This document shows positions 41,817 to 50,516 of a DNA stretch of 64,000 nucleotides, in pieces. Positions within the stretch are counted from its first letter, which is position 1. Each line of letters starts with the position of its first letter. The notes beneath the pieces were generated by a model. It made no database searches and was not told the origin of the DNA. It saw only the letters and a list, made by a program, of their open reading frames with translations. The stretch spans positions 1 through 64,000 of the forward strand of contig CAZSSJ010000002.1 of NCBI GenBank assembly GCA_964609775.1, written 5' to 3'. The stretch is from CAZNUP01 sp964609775. GTDB taxonomy: Bacteria; Patescibacteriota; Microgenomatia; JAMCZE01. Made by a program: the position numbers and the translations under genes.

Positions 41817-42496
41817 AACTTTCCATCATCGTCCCAGCATATAACGAAGAAAAAACCATTACTAAAGTCATCGATAAGTTATTGCGACTAAAAATCCGTG
41901 GTTGGCACAAAGACGTAATTGTCGTTGACGATGCTTCAACCGATCAAACACTCCAGCTTTTAAAAAACTACCGGGGAAAAATTACCCTCATCCATCACTT
42001 AGCCAACCGCGGAAAAACGGCGGCCATAAGGACTGCTGTTCGTCAGACAAGCGGTGATTACATCATCATTCAGGATGCCGATCTCGAGTATGATCCCAAG
42101 GATATTCCCCTTCTGATTCGCGCTCTCGGTGATAGTAAAGACGCAGTTGTCTTTGGCTCCCGATTTGCAACGTCAAAGTATGTCGACACTGTCTTTGGTC
42201 ACAAATTCGGCAACAAGTTGCTGACTCTTCTGGCAAATTTGCTCTACAGGTCAGACATTTCAGACATGGAAACTTGTTACAAACTCATTCCGGGTCCATT
42301 TCTTCGAAGCATCACCCTACAATCTGACCGTTTTGGTTTTGAACCGGAAATTACGGCCAAGGTGCTTCGAAGTGGGAGAAAAATCAAGGAAGTGCCTATT
42401 TCCTATGTCAAAAGATCAGTCACCGAAGGAAAGAGTATCCGTTGGTGGCGCGACGGCTGGGCCACGGTAGCCATACTGATTCGCTATCGTTTATGA
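41813..42496 (+). CDS. GT2 glycosyltransferase, DPM1-like
   Basis: A 227-residue soluble GT-A enzyme: SIIVPAYNEEKTI, IVVDDASTDQT, ANRGKTAAIRT and QDADLEYDP (metal motif) followed by VVFGSRF. These are the standard motifs of polyprenol-phosphate mannose/glucose synthases. It lacks membrane helices. The flanking ATGA overlaps tie it to a YfhO protein upstream and a GT39-like protein downstream, a natural donor-maker and user pair. Confidence 0.9.
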   Translation: MKLSIIVPAYNEEKTITKVIDKLLRLKIRGWHKDVIVVDDASTDQTLQLLKNYRGKITLIHHLANRGKTAAIRTAVRQTSGDYIIIQDADLEYDPKDIPLLIRALGDSKDAVVFGSRFATSKYVDTVFGHKFGNKLLTLLANLLYRSDISDMETCYKLIPGPFLRSITLQSDRFGFEPEITAKVLRSGRKIKEVPISYVKRSVTEGKSIRWWRDGWATVAILIRYRL

Positions 42497-44118
42497 AATT
42501 TCTAATCCTCTTTCTTATTGTAATCCTGGCCTTTTTACTTCGCTTCTATCAGCTCTCAACAAATCCCCCGGGCCTCAATCTCGACGAAGTGGCCATCGGT
42601 TACAATGCCTACTCTATTCTCCGTACTGGCAGAGACGAGTATGGCAAATTTCTCCCGATTGTTTTTCGCTCCCACGACGACTACAAACCACCCCTATACA
42701 TTTATTTAACCGCGCCTTCAATCGCCGTCTTTGGGGTCAATGAGTTCGCCGTTCGGTTTCCCGCCGCGCTTTTTGGGACCCTGTCAGTGCTGGCAGTATT
42801 TTTTCTCAGCCGGCAACTTTTTTCTTCCTCTAAATTAGCCTTGCTGTCTTCTTATTTTTTGGCGATTTCCCCCTGGCACTTGCAATTCACCCGAGCGGCA
42901 TTTGAAACTGGCGTGACGGTTTTTGCCACCGCCGTTGGGGTTTTCTTGTTCCTTCGCGGGCTAACGAAAAAGAGTTCCGCCTCCCTCATCCTCGCCAGCC
43001 TCGCCTTTGGATTGGAACTCTATCTCTACCAGGCTGCCAAGGTTTTTATTCCTCTTCTTGTCATCGCTCTTCTGGCTCTCAACCTTCAGAAAATTATCAA
43101 CCAGAAGAAAAGAGTCCTTGTTTTCGTCTTCATTTTTGCAACTTTCTTCCTTCCCGTTGCCTTCCTTTCCACAACCCGCGCGGGCCAACTTCGCTTCCAA
43201 GGAACGAGTATTTTCAAAGAGTATCTCCCATATGCCCATGCTCAGTCCTGGAGAGAAGCCGATCAACTCTCCGGGAGTACTTTTGCCGCCTCTCTTTTCC
43301 ATCCACGCTTTTTAACTTACCTTCCCTCAGTCATTTCCGGATACCTGTCCCACTATGACCTCACCTTTCTCTTTGTCGGTGATCACGGCCCGCCGAATAA
43401 TTATGTCCCTGGAGCGGTTGGTCTTCTGTATCCCTGGGAGATCCTCGCGGTCATTCCTGGCTTGTATTTTCTTGCCCGACGTTTTCGCCCCGCCTCGCTA
43501 GTCGTCTTTGCTTGGTTTCTTCTGGCTCCCTTGCCGGCTTCCGTGACCTCCGGCGTCCCTAGTGCCACCCGCACCGCACTCAGTCTTCCTATCTATCAGA
43601 TCATCACCGCGCTTGCCATTGTTGTGTTGTTAAATATCATCAGGAACCATTCACGCTTCTGGGCAAACGCTTCTTCCTTGGCCTTTTTGCTTCTGACTGT
43701 CCCCATCGTCACCTATTACCTGCATATGATGTTTTTCCATGCCCCTCGGGACTATTCAGACATTTGGTTTTATGGCTATAAAAACGTCGTTGCCGAGACG
43801 GCTCGCCTTGCTCCAAACTATCGTCGGGTGGTTGTTTCCACGGCGCTAAAACAACCCCAGAATTTTTTCGCTTTCTTTTTACGCTATGATCCCTTGACCT
43901 ACCTGCGTGTTGACGGGGGAACCGTTTCTGGCGGTTTTAAGGAAAACCGAAATCACTTCGCTAAGTTCAACTTCACTTCCTCTGATTGGGAGACGCTTCT
44001 CAAAGAGAAGTCACTCTTATTTGTGGGTTTGGTAGATGACTTTCCTGATAGCATTACCCCCATTAAGACGTTTCACTATCTTAATGGCAAGCCGTCAGTT
44101 ATGATAGTGGGAACGTAA
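42493..44118 (+). CDS. GT-C membrane glycosyltransferase (GT39/ArnT-like, DE subfamily)
   Basis: The start at ATG 42493 (ATGA overlap) opens straight on helix 1. LNLDEVAIGYNAYSILRTGRD (Asp31-Glu32) is followed by FRSHDDYKPPLYIYL and SPWHLQFTRAAFE, all hallmarks of the subfamily shared with 44126, 46069, 50517 and 52166. About 11-12 helices are followed by an extracytoplasmic tail beginning near FHAPRDYSDIWFYGYKNVV. A lipid-linked sugar donor is likely; the acceptor is unknown. Confidence 0.87.
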   Translation: MKFLILFLIVILAFLLRFYQLSTNPPGLNLDEVAIGYNAYSILRTGRDEYGKFLPIVFRSHDDYKPPLYIYLTAPSIAVFGVNEFAVRFPAALFGTLSVLAVFFLSRQLFSSSKLALLSSYFLAISPWHLQFTRAAFETGVTVFATAVGVFLFLRGLTKKSSASLILASLAFGLELYLYQAAKVFIPLLVIALLALNLQKIINQKKRVLVFVFIFATFFLPVAFLSTTRAGQLRFQGTSIFKEYLPYAHAQSWREADQLSGSTFAASLFHPRFLTYLPSVISGYLSHYDLTFLFVGDHGPPNNYVPGAVGLLYPWEILAVIPGLYFLARRFRPASLVVFAWFLLAPLPASVTSGVPSATRTALSLPIYQIITALAIVVLLNIIRNHSRFWANASSLAFLLLTVPIVTYYLHMMFFHAPRDYSDIWFYGYKNVVAETARLAPNYRRVVVSTALKQPQNFFAFFLRYDPLTYLRVDGGTVSGGFKENRNHFAKFNFTSSDWETLLKEKSLLFVGLVDDFPDSITPIKTFHYLNGKPSVMIVGT

Positions 44119-44125
44119 GACACCC

Positions 44126-45661
44126 ATGGCCCGAGCAAGCTCCATCGTTTTACTGTTAGTAGTTATTCTGGCGAGCCTCTTGCGGTTGTATCGGATACAG
44201 ACCAACCCGCCCTCACTCTATCGGGACGAAGTTTCGATCGGCTACAATGCCTATTCGATCATCAGCACCGGCAAAGACGAGTGGGCAGCGGCCTTCCCGC
44301 AAACCTTTAAATCGTTCGGTGATTATAAATTGCCTTTGTATATCTATCTCGTGGCCGGACTGGAAAAATTTCTTGGGCCGACTGAACTGGCCGTCCGCCT
44401 GCCCTCAGCACTTGCCGGCATTCTTTCTGTGGTAGTGATGTTCTTTTTAATGACTGAGATAAAACTGTTGGTGTTAAAGCACTACCCCGACTTTAAATTT
44501 CTCCGCGGCTACACTCTAGCGCTTCTTTCGGCCTTGCTGTTGTCAATTTCCCCCTGGCACCTCCAGTTCTCCAGGGCCGGCTTCGAAGCCGGTCTTGGTC
44601 TTCTGTTTTTGACGGCTTCGCTGGTCTTTTTTTTACTCTCGCTGCGAAAAAGCAGTCACTTTTTCCTTCCCGCCGTCATTTCTGCTGTCGGGTGCTTTTA
44701 CAGCTATCACAGCGCCGCTTTTGTCCTTCCCTTTCTCGCTCTCGCCGCCATAGCGATCTTTTTTCGCCCAGTCTTTTCCCGGGGGAAAATTGTTCTTGTT
44801 GGGCTCATCCTCGGAGCCGTCCTTTTAATGCCTTACCTTCCCCAATATTTCTCTGCCGGAACAAATCGAGTCGCTTTCACCGGTATTTCCGTTGTTAACC
44901 AGAAAGGGGACGTGCTTTCTAACTTTGTCCAAAATTACGTGGCCAACTTTTCCTTTGACTATCTCTTTTTCAAGGGCGACCAGGAAGGCCGGCACTCCGT
45001 CAAGAAGCTCGGGGAACTCTATCTTTGGCAATTCCCGGCCGTTTTGGCCGGAATTTATTTTCTCCTTCGCTTCCGTTCAAAGGCCAGTGTTCTTCTCTTT
45101 GTCTGGCTGCTTGTCAGCGCCCTCCCCGTCGCCCTCACCCGCGTCTCCCCCCACGCCCTAAGAAACCTCATGGCCGTTTTTCCCTGGCAAGCCGTCTCGG
45201 CCTTCGGCCTCCTCTATGTTTTGCGCAAAACAAGAGCCGCCGGGGGCTTTATCTTTGCCATAATCTTTGTTTATGCCCTGGTAACCTATCTTCACCAATA
45301 CTACGTCCACTATCCCGTCTCCTATGCCGCCGATTGGCAAGATGGTCAAAAACAAGCAGTCACCTTCCTAAAACAGGTGGAAAAGAACTACTCCGAAATC
45401 TTTCTGACCAAAGATCTCTACCCTATATATTTAAAGTTCTTTTTGCCCTACCCTCCGCAGAAACTTCAAGAAAGCAGCCACAACGAAAGCCAATTGGGCA
45501 AATATAAATACCTAACTCCCGCCCAAGCCCCAAAGAAAGAATTTCCCGACCGGACTTCTCTGATGATTGCTCCTTCCTGGATGGGCTCCGATGTCATGCG
45601 AGCTCTCCCGTCGATTAAAATGACTAACGGTGATGTTGCCTTTCGCGTCTATGAATTTTAA
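44126..45661 (+). CDS. GT-C membrane glycosyltransferase (GT39/ArnT-like, DE subfamily)
   Basis: A 511-residue protein with LYRDEVSIGYNAYSIISTGKD (Asp34-Glu35), FKSFGDYKLPLYIYL, SPWHLQFSRAGFEAGL and the tail signature YYVHYPVSYAADWQDGQKQ. The usual GYK is DGQK here, a change within the signature. Its 3' end overlaps the small gene at 45651 by 11 bp. Confidence 0.87.
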   Translation: MARASSIVLLLVVILASLLRLYRIQTNPPSLYRDEVSIGYNAYSIISTGKDEWAAAFPQTFKSFGDYKLPLYIYLVAGLEKFLGPTELAVRLPSALAGILSVVVMFFLMTEIKLLVLKHYPDFKFLRGYTLALLSALLLSISPWHLQFSRAGFEAGLGLLFLTASLVFFLLSLRKSSHFFLPAVISAVGCFYSYHSAAFVLPFLALAAIAIFFRPVFSRGKIVLVGLILGAVLLMPYLPQYFSAGTNRVAFTGISVVNQKGDVLSNFVQNYVANFSFDYLFFKGDQEGRHSVKKLGELYLWQFPAVLAGIYFLLRFRSKASVLLFVWLLVSALPVALTRVSPHALRNLMAVFPWQAVSAFGLLYVLRKTRAAGGFIFAIIFVYALVTYLHQYYVHYPVSYAADWQDGQKQAVTFLKQVEKNYSEIFLTKDLYPIYLKFFLPYPPQKLQESSHNESQLGKYKYLTPAQAPKKEFPDRTSLMIAPSWMGSDVMRALPSIKMTNGDVAFRVYEF

Positions 45662-46079
45662 CTTTCTCTGCACTAAGGACTGGATCCTCGGCGATGTTCC
45701 CCTTCAGCTCTGGGAAGCAACCACCGCCGATGGTCCCACCGCGAACGCTTTGCTGACTCGGTTTCTCCATAATAAGCCGATGTTTTATTTGGACAATTTT
45801 CTCCGCTGCTATCTGTCCTATCTTTCGGCAGACTTTTTGGTCAAAGCCTTCTCTCTCTTAGGATTAGGACTTTTCATTTTCGGAGTCTACCAAGCCATCC
45901 GACAGCGAAGAAAATGGCTGTTAAGCATTGTTCTAATGACCCCGTTGTTCCCCCTTTTTCAATTTCCCGCGGCTAACTTAGCCCAGGGAGTTCTTCTTTA
46001 TGGTTCACAATTAGCCCTGATCTTGTTTGGTCTCCAACAACTCATTAAAATTCTAATACAAAAATTCCGTGCGCCTTAA
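45651..46079 (+). CDS. Small membrane protein resembling an internal piece of the GT39-like family
   Basis: About 142 residues with three hydrophobic stretches near the C-terminal half. The segment LLTRFLHNKPMFYLDNFLRCYLSYLSADFLV resembles the outer-loop region of the neighbouring GT39-like proteins (compare HNRRIIFSQEFLKHYTDHF in the next protein). The following helix (LGLGLFIFGVYQAIRQRRKW) matches their next helix. It lacks the DE loop, so it cannot be a complete enzyme. It could be a remnant of a broken gene copy or a stand-alone accessory subunit. The overlaps with both neighbours (11 bp each side) and intact frame argue that it is expressed. Confidence 0.65.
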   Translation: MNFNFLCTKDWILGDVPLQLWEATTADGPTANALLTRFLHNKPMFYLDNFLRCYLSYLSADFLVKAFSLLGLGLFIFGVYQAIRQRRKWLLSIVLMTPLFPLFQFPAANLAQGVLLYGSQLALILFGLQQLIKILIQKFRAP

Positions 46080-47658
46080 GCTACTTTTAATCAGCATAGT
46101 TCTCTTAGCCGCCATTCTCCGGCTCTATCGTTTGGCCAATGCCCCCCCCAGTCTCTACTGGGACGAAGCCTCAATTGGCTATAACGCCTACAGTATTGCC
46201 CAAACACTTCGCGACGAGCACGGCGAATTTTTGCCTCTGACGCGTTTCATCGCTTTTGGTGACTATAAACCACCGGGCTACATCTACGCTGCTGCTCTCT
46301 CCGTTAAGCTTTTTGGGCCAACGGAGTTTGTAGTCCGTCTACCCTCCGCTGCAGCAGGAACTCTTTTGGTTCTCGTCAGTTTTTATCTCGCCCGAATGCT
46401 TACAGGAAACGCCAAACTAGGCCTGGTGACGGCCGCGCTTTTGGCTGTTTCTCCCTGGGCCCTCCAATTTTCCCGGGGCGCTTTCGAAGCCAATTTAGCC
46501 ACTTTGTTTTCCTCTGCCGGACTCTACTTTTTTGTCCGAACCATTCGCACAAAAACACTTGCTTCGGGCATCTCTAGTGCCGTTTTTTTCGCGCTTTCCC
46601 TGTACACTTTTAATTCCCACCGCGTCTTTGTCCCAGCAGTCATTGGTGCTCTGGGTCTAATTTACTTTCGGGAGATTTGGCGCAGCAGGGGACAATGGTT
46701 AGTTTTTTTGTTAGCTCTACTTCTTCTGCTTGCTCCCCTAATCCCTCATCTGCTTTCCCGCGAGGGACAGCTTCGCTTCTATGAAGTTACTTGGCTAAAC
46801 GATCTCGCCCCCATTGAACTTTCTAATTCGCGGACGGCTGTCGACGGTAACACCTGGTGGTCAGGATTAATCCACAACCGGCGGATCATTTTTTCCCAAG
46901 AGTTTCTGAAGCACTACACCGACCATTTCCGGGCTGAATTTTTGTTCTTCTCCGGGGACGTCAATCCCCGGCTGTCGATCCAAACTGTCGGCGAAATGTA
47001 CTGGCTGGATCTACCACTCCTCTTGATTGGAGTCTTCATCTTGGTCAAAAAGCGCCGCCGGGCCGCTCTTGTTCTCCTCGCCTGGGTTGTCCTTTCTCCT
47101 GTCCCCGCCGCCACCGCCCGCGAAACCCCCCACGCCCTACGCATCCTCCACATCCTGCCCTCATTGCAAATCGTCGCTGCCTTTGGCCTTTTGACCTTTT
47201 GGAAACTAGATTCCTTTAAAAAAATCCGTCTGCTTCTCGTCCCCATTTATGGTCTTTTTATCATCATGTATCTTCATGACTATTACGTTCACTACCCGAA
47301 ATTCTATTCCTCCGACTGGCAGTACGGCTATAAAGAAATGGTAGGTTTTGTTTCTTCACTCCAGGACAAGTACGACCACATCAGTGTTACTGACACTTTG
47401 GGCAGACCCTACATCTATCTACTGTTCTATCAAAAATACCCCCCCGAAAAATACTGGGCAAACCGTCAGGTACGCCGCGATTGGTATGGCTTTTGGTACG
47501 TCGACGGCTTTGACAAATATACATTTGGAGGTCCGTTGCCTCCTGGCCGTTCGCTCATCGTTTCCGGTCCGCAGCCAATTCCCGGCAATTGGCAGCTCCT
47601 GAAGTCCGTCACTGACCCGCAAGGAAACACCGTCTTTCAAATAAGCGAAAAGGACTAA
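46069..47658 (+). CDS. GT-C membrane glycosyltransferase (GT39/ArnT-like, DE subfamily)
   Basis: Starts at GTG 46069. LYWDEASIGYNAYSIAQTLRD (Asp32-Glu33), FGDYKPPGYIYAAA, SPWALQFSRGAFEANL and the tail signature YYVHYPKFYSSDWQYGYKEM are all present. About 12 helices. An uninterrupted run of eight C (46142-46149) encodes the Ala-Pro-Pro just before the catalytic loop, a possible slippage site. It abuts the next gene through TAATG. Confidence 0.87.
   Translation: MRLKLLLISIVLLAAILRLYRLANAPPSLYWDEASIGYNAYSIAQTLRDEHGEFLPLTRFIAFGDYKPPGYIYAAALSVKLFGPTEFVVRLPSAAAGTLLVLVSFYLARMLTGNAKLGLVTAALLAVSPWALQFSRGAFEANLATLFSSAGLYFFVRTIRTKTLASGISSAVFFALSLYTFNSHRVFVPAVIGALGLIYFREIWRSRGQWLVFLLALLLLLAPLIPHLLSREGQLRFYEVTWLNDLAPIELSNSRTAVDGNTWWSGLIHNRRIIFSQEFLKHYTDHFRAEFLFFSGDVNPRLSIQTVGEMYWLDLPLLLIGVFILVKKRRRAALVLLAWVVLSPVPAATARETPHALRILHILPSLQIVAAFGLLTFWKLDSFKKIRLLLVPIYGLFIIMYLHDYYVHYPKFYSSDWQYGYKEMVGFVSSLQDKYDHISVTDTLGRPYIYLLFYQKYPPEKYWANRQVRRDWYGFWYVDGFDKYTFGGPLPPGRSLIVSGPQPIPGNWQLLKSVTDPQGNTVFQISEKD
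46142..46149 (+). repeat. C8 homopolymer in the 5' part of a GT-C gene
   Basis: Eight consecutive C lie about 25 codons into the gene at 46069, immediately before the catalytic WDE motif. The homologous site in the 52166 gene has seven C. Confidence 0.7.
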
Positions 47659-49037
47659 TGACCAGATTTCTTTTGACTGTCAGTTTTGTCATTTTGACTC
47701 TCCTCTCTTGGGTCCTTCTGTTGCGTGACGAGCAAGCAATCACCGCCTTGGGTGACTTCTCTTTGCATTTGGGAACAACCCTAACCTCCTTTCGTCAAAC
47801 CCTGCTTCATTATGGCCTCAACAGCCTCGTCAGCCTCCTTTTTGCCATGTGTGTCATCATTGCTTTTGGGGCATACTTTCAAGCCTTGCGTCAAAAAATT
47901 TCTTTAAACCAAGCGTTGCTTTTCTCCGCCATCTTTCCGGCCATTGTCTTTTTCTCCTACCCCGCTTTGTCTACGGACATCTTTGACTATATCCTTTCTG
48001 ACCGTCTCGCCGTAATTTTTGGCGCCAATGTCTGGACAACGCCCCCCTCGGCTTTGATTCCTCCCGCCGATCCCTACTTTCAACTCACCAGTTGGGGATC
48101 CCAAGTAAATCCCTATGGTCCACTCAATCAGTTTTTCTATTTGCTTGCCGGGCTGGCCTCGATGAATAATTTCTGGCTAAGCTTAGCTGCCCATAAACTC
48201 TTGCCTTTAACTTTTCTTTTGGCTTCTTTAGTTGTCGTCTCTAAAACGTTACAAAAATATTATCCTCAGTCACAAAGTCAAGGCATCATCCTTCTCTTTT
48301 GGAATCCTCTGTTCATTCTAGAAACAGCCGGTTCCGGCCATAATGATATCTTGTGGATCTTTTTTGCCCTAGCCGCTATCTATTTTTGGCTGGGAAAAAA
48401 ATTTTTTATTTCCGGCTTGCTTTTAGCTCTAGCCGTCCAGGTCAAATTCATTCCCGTCATCCTCTTTATATTCTTGCTGGCCTCGTTAACAAGCAAGGAA
48501 CGGCAAGGTGCTTTGCAATTTGCCGGTGCCTTTATAACAGTAAACATCCTGGCCTTTTTATACTTAGGCTCAGCGGTGTTTCCCTTTCTAACTAGGCTGG
48601 TTCTGGGAGCAAGCATCTATTGGCAATCGCTGCCACAACTTGTCCATCCTCTCTACGGCCAGGAGAAAATCTTCTTCACCACCTCCTTCTTACTATTATT
48701 AACGTCCGCTCTTATCCTTGTTCTCAAACAACGAATTACTCCGCTGCTGGGATACGTAGTGGTCATGTTCTTCTACCTACTCCTCCTGACCTCCGTCTAT
48801 TGGAACTGGTACATCCTCTGGATCCTCTTCCTAATCCCTTTTCTGGGCAAAACCCGTTTGACTCGTCCGATCCTCATCTTTTCTGCCACCTCCCTTCTTG
48901 CCTACCCGCTCTATTGGCTGTCGCTCCGCTTTGGTTTCGGCAGTCTCTCCTGGCAGGTTATAATATATCTGTTTATTGCTTTGCCCCCACTGGCAAGCTT
49001 TTTCCATGAGAAAATTATTCGACGACCACAAGACTGA
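47658..49037 (+). CDS. GT-C membrane mannosyltransferase-like protein
   Basis: A 459-residue polytopic protein, a paralogue in layout of 11701-12825. SYPALSTDIFDYILSDRLAVIFG, then NVWTTPP, PADPYF and VNPYGPLNQ reproduce the Asp...NPYGP pattern of polyprenol-phosphate-mannose-dependent GT-C enzymes. SGHNDILWI follows. About 12 helices and no soluble tail. It overlaps the next gene by 32 bp. Confidence 0.8.
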   Translation: MTRFLLTVSFVILTLLSWVLLLRDEQAITALGDFSLHLGTTLTSFRQTLLHYGLNSLVSLLFAMCVIIAFGAYFQALRQKISLNQALLFSAIFPAIVFFSYPALSTDIFDYILSDRLAVIFGANVWTTPPSALIPPADPYFQLTSWGSQVNPYGPLNQFFYLLAGLASMNNFWLSLAAHKLLPLTFLLASLVVVSKTLQKYYPQSQSQGIILLFWNPLFILETAGSGHNDILWIFFALAAIYFWLGKKFFISGLLLALAVQVKFIPVILFIFLLASLTSKERQGALQFAGAFITVNILAFLYLGSAVFPFLTRLVLGASIYWQSLPQLVHPLYGQEKIFFTTSFLLLLTSALILVLKQRITPLLGYVVVMFFYLLLLTSVYWNWYILWILFLIPFLGKTRLTRPILIFSATSLLAYPLYWLSLRFGFGSLSWQVIIYLFIALPPLASFFHEKIIRRPQD

Positions 49038-50511
49038 CCTTCTTGTTTTTGGGGGATTAATTCTTGCCTACTTTCTCACCCGGCTTCCCCGCTTGGATCT
49101 CATCCCAATCTTCACTGACGAGGCCATCTATCTTCGCTGGAGTCAGATCATGGCCTATGATGCCTCGCTGCGCTATCTGCCTCTGGTCGACGGTAAACCA
49201 CCACTTTTTATGTGGGCTACCTCTATTGTTCTTAAACTGTTTCCGAGTCTTGACCCACTGCTTTCTCTCAGATTAACTTCGGTCGGGGGTGGCCTCTTTT
49301 CCATGGCCGGGATAATTTTTACCTCGTATGTGTTTTTTCGCAATAAACGCATTTCTTTGCTGGCGGCCTTGCTCTATCTTGTCGTCCCCTTCACATTTTT
49401 TTATGACCGCTTTGGTTTGGCCGATAGCCTTTTGGCCGCCTTTGGAGTCTGGAGTCTTGGGTTGGGGGCTTTGCTTGTCCAGTCGATCCGCCTTGACGTG
49501 GCACTGATACTTGGGACGGCGATTGGCTTAGGACTTTTGACGAAAACCCCGGCGCTATTTTTCCTCGTCACTTTGCCGTTGCAACTCCTCCTCTTTAATT
49601 TCAAAACCAGTGGATGGAAGATTCGACTTGTGAAGTTATTTCTCCTGTTTTTATTGGTCGTAATAATTTCCCAAGCCATCTTTTCGATCCTTCGGCTTTT
49701 CCCCTTGTTTCATATGATTTCTCAAAAAAACTTGGAATTTATCGTTACTCCGGCAGAATTTCTCGCCCGGCCCTTCGAATTCTTTTTTAACAATCTCAAA
49801 ACATTGCTCACCTGGGAAGTTGGCTACCTCACTGCCCCTGTCGCTTTGACCATCGCTTTTGCCTTTCTTAGAGGCCAGGCCGTTAAGCAAAATCTCATTC
49901 TGGCAGCCATCTTTCTCATCCATCTGCTTTATATGTCCACCTTTAACAAATCAATTTTTCCCCGTTTCTTGCTCACTTTCACTCCGGGCTTGTTGGTTTT
50001 GGCGGCCGTCGGGCTTGACCAAATGTCAACTCGTCTTCGTCCGTCATTACTCGTCTTGGTCTTTGTCCTCGTCCTGGCGCTCCCAGTTTATACCGATTTC
50101 AAACTTCTAACCGATCCTCCGACTGCTCCAATTCCCGATGGCGATTCCAAGCAGTACATCAACGCCTGGCCGGCCGGCTATGGAGTCAAGGAAATTCGCC
50201 AGTTTTTGGCCCGGGAAAGTAGCCAATATCCAAAAGTGACTATCGGCACCGAAGGCACCTTCGGGCTTATGCCCTATGCCCTGCAGCTCTATCAAAAAGA
50301 CTACCCTAATGTCGAAATCAAAGACTATTGGCCCTTGGGAGAGACAGTGCCGGCAGCATTATTGGAAGCCTCGGCCAACCACCCCACCTACTTCATTATC
50401 TACCAGCGGCCAGATGTGCCCCCGAACTGGAAGCTGCGTTTGGTCGCCTCCTTCCAGCAAGGACGAAGTAATGACTATCTCCGACTCTATCAGATTTTAC
50501 CCGAAGATTGA
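49006..50511 (+). CDS. GT-C membrane glycosyltransferase (GT39/PMT-like)
   Basis: A 501-residue protein. The ATG at 49006 gives MRKLFDDHKT before helix 1. PIFTDEAIYLRWSQIM (Asp38-Glu39) and LVDGKPPLFMWAT are closer to classical PMT_2 proteins than the DEASIGYNAYS group. YDRFGLADSLLAAFG supplies the second conserved acidic loop. About 11 helices; the tail has FGLMPYALQLYQKDYPNVE. The substrate is unknown. Confidence 0.87.
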   Translation: MRKLFDDHKTDLLVFGGLILAYFLTRLPRLDLIPIFTDEAIYLRWSQIMAYDASLRYLPLVDGKPPLFMWATSIVLKLFPSLDPLLSLRLTSVGGGLFSMAGIIFTSYVFFRNKRISLLAALLYLVVPFTFFYDRFGLADSLLAAFGVWSLGLGALLVQSIRLDVALILGTAIGLGLLTKTPALFFLVTLPLQLLLFNFKTSGWKIRLVKLFLLFLLVVIISQAIFSILRLFPLFHMISQKNLEFIVTPAEFLARPFEFFFNNLKTLLTWEVGYLTAPVALTIAFAFLRGQAVKQNLILAAIFLIHLLYMSTFNKSIFPRFLLTFTPGLLVLAAVGLDQMSTRLRPSLLVLVFVLVLALPVYTDFKLLTDPPTAPIPDGDSKQYINAWPAGYGVKEIRQFLARESSQYPKVTIGTEGTFGLMPYALQLYQKDYPNVEIKDYWPLGETVPAALLEASANHPTYFIIYQRPDVPPNWKLRLVASFQQGRSNDYLRLYQILPED

Positions 50512-50516
50512 AAGTT

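Noticed and set aside
45025..45507. 160-codon plus-strand frame inside the 44126 gene
   Set aside because: Basic, proline-rich out-of-frame translation of a clear GT39-like coding sequence.
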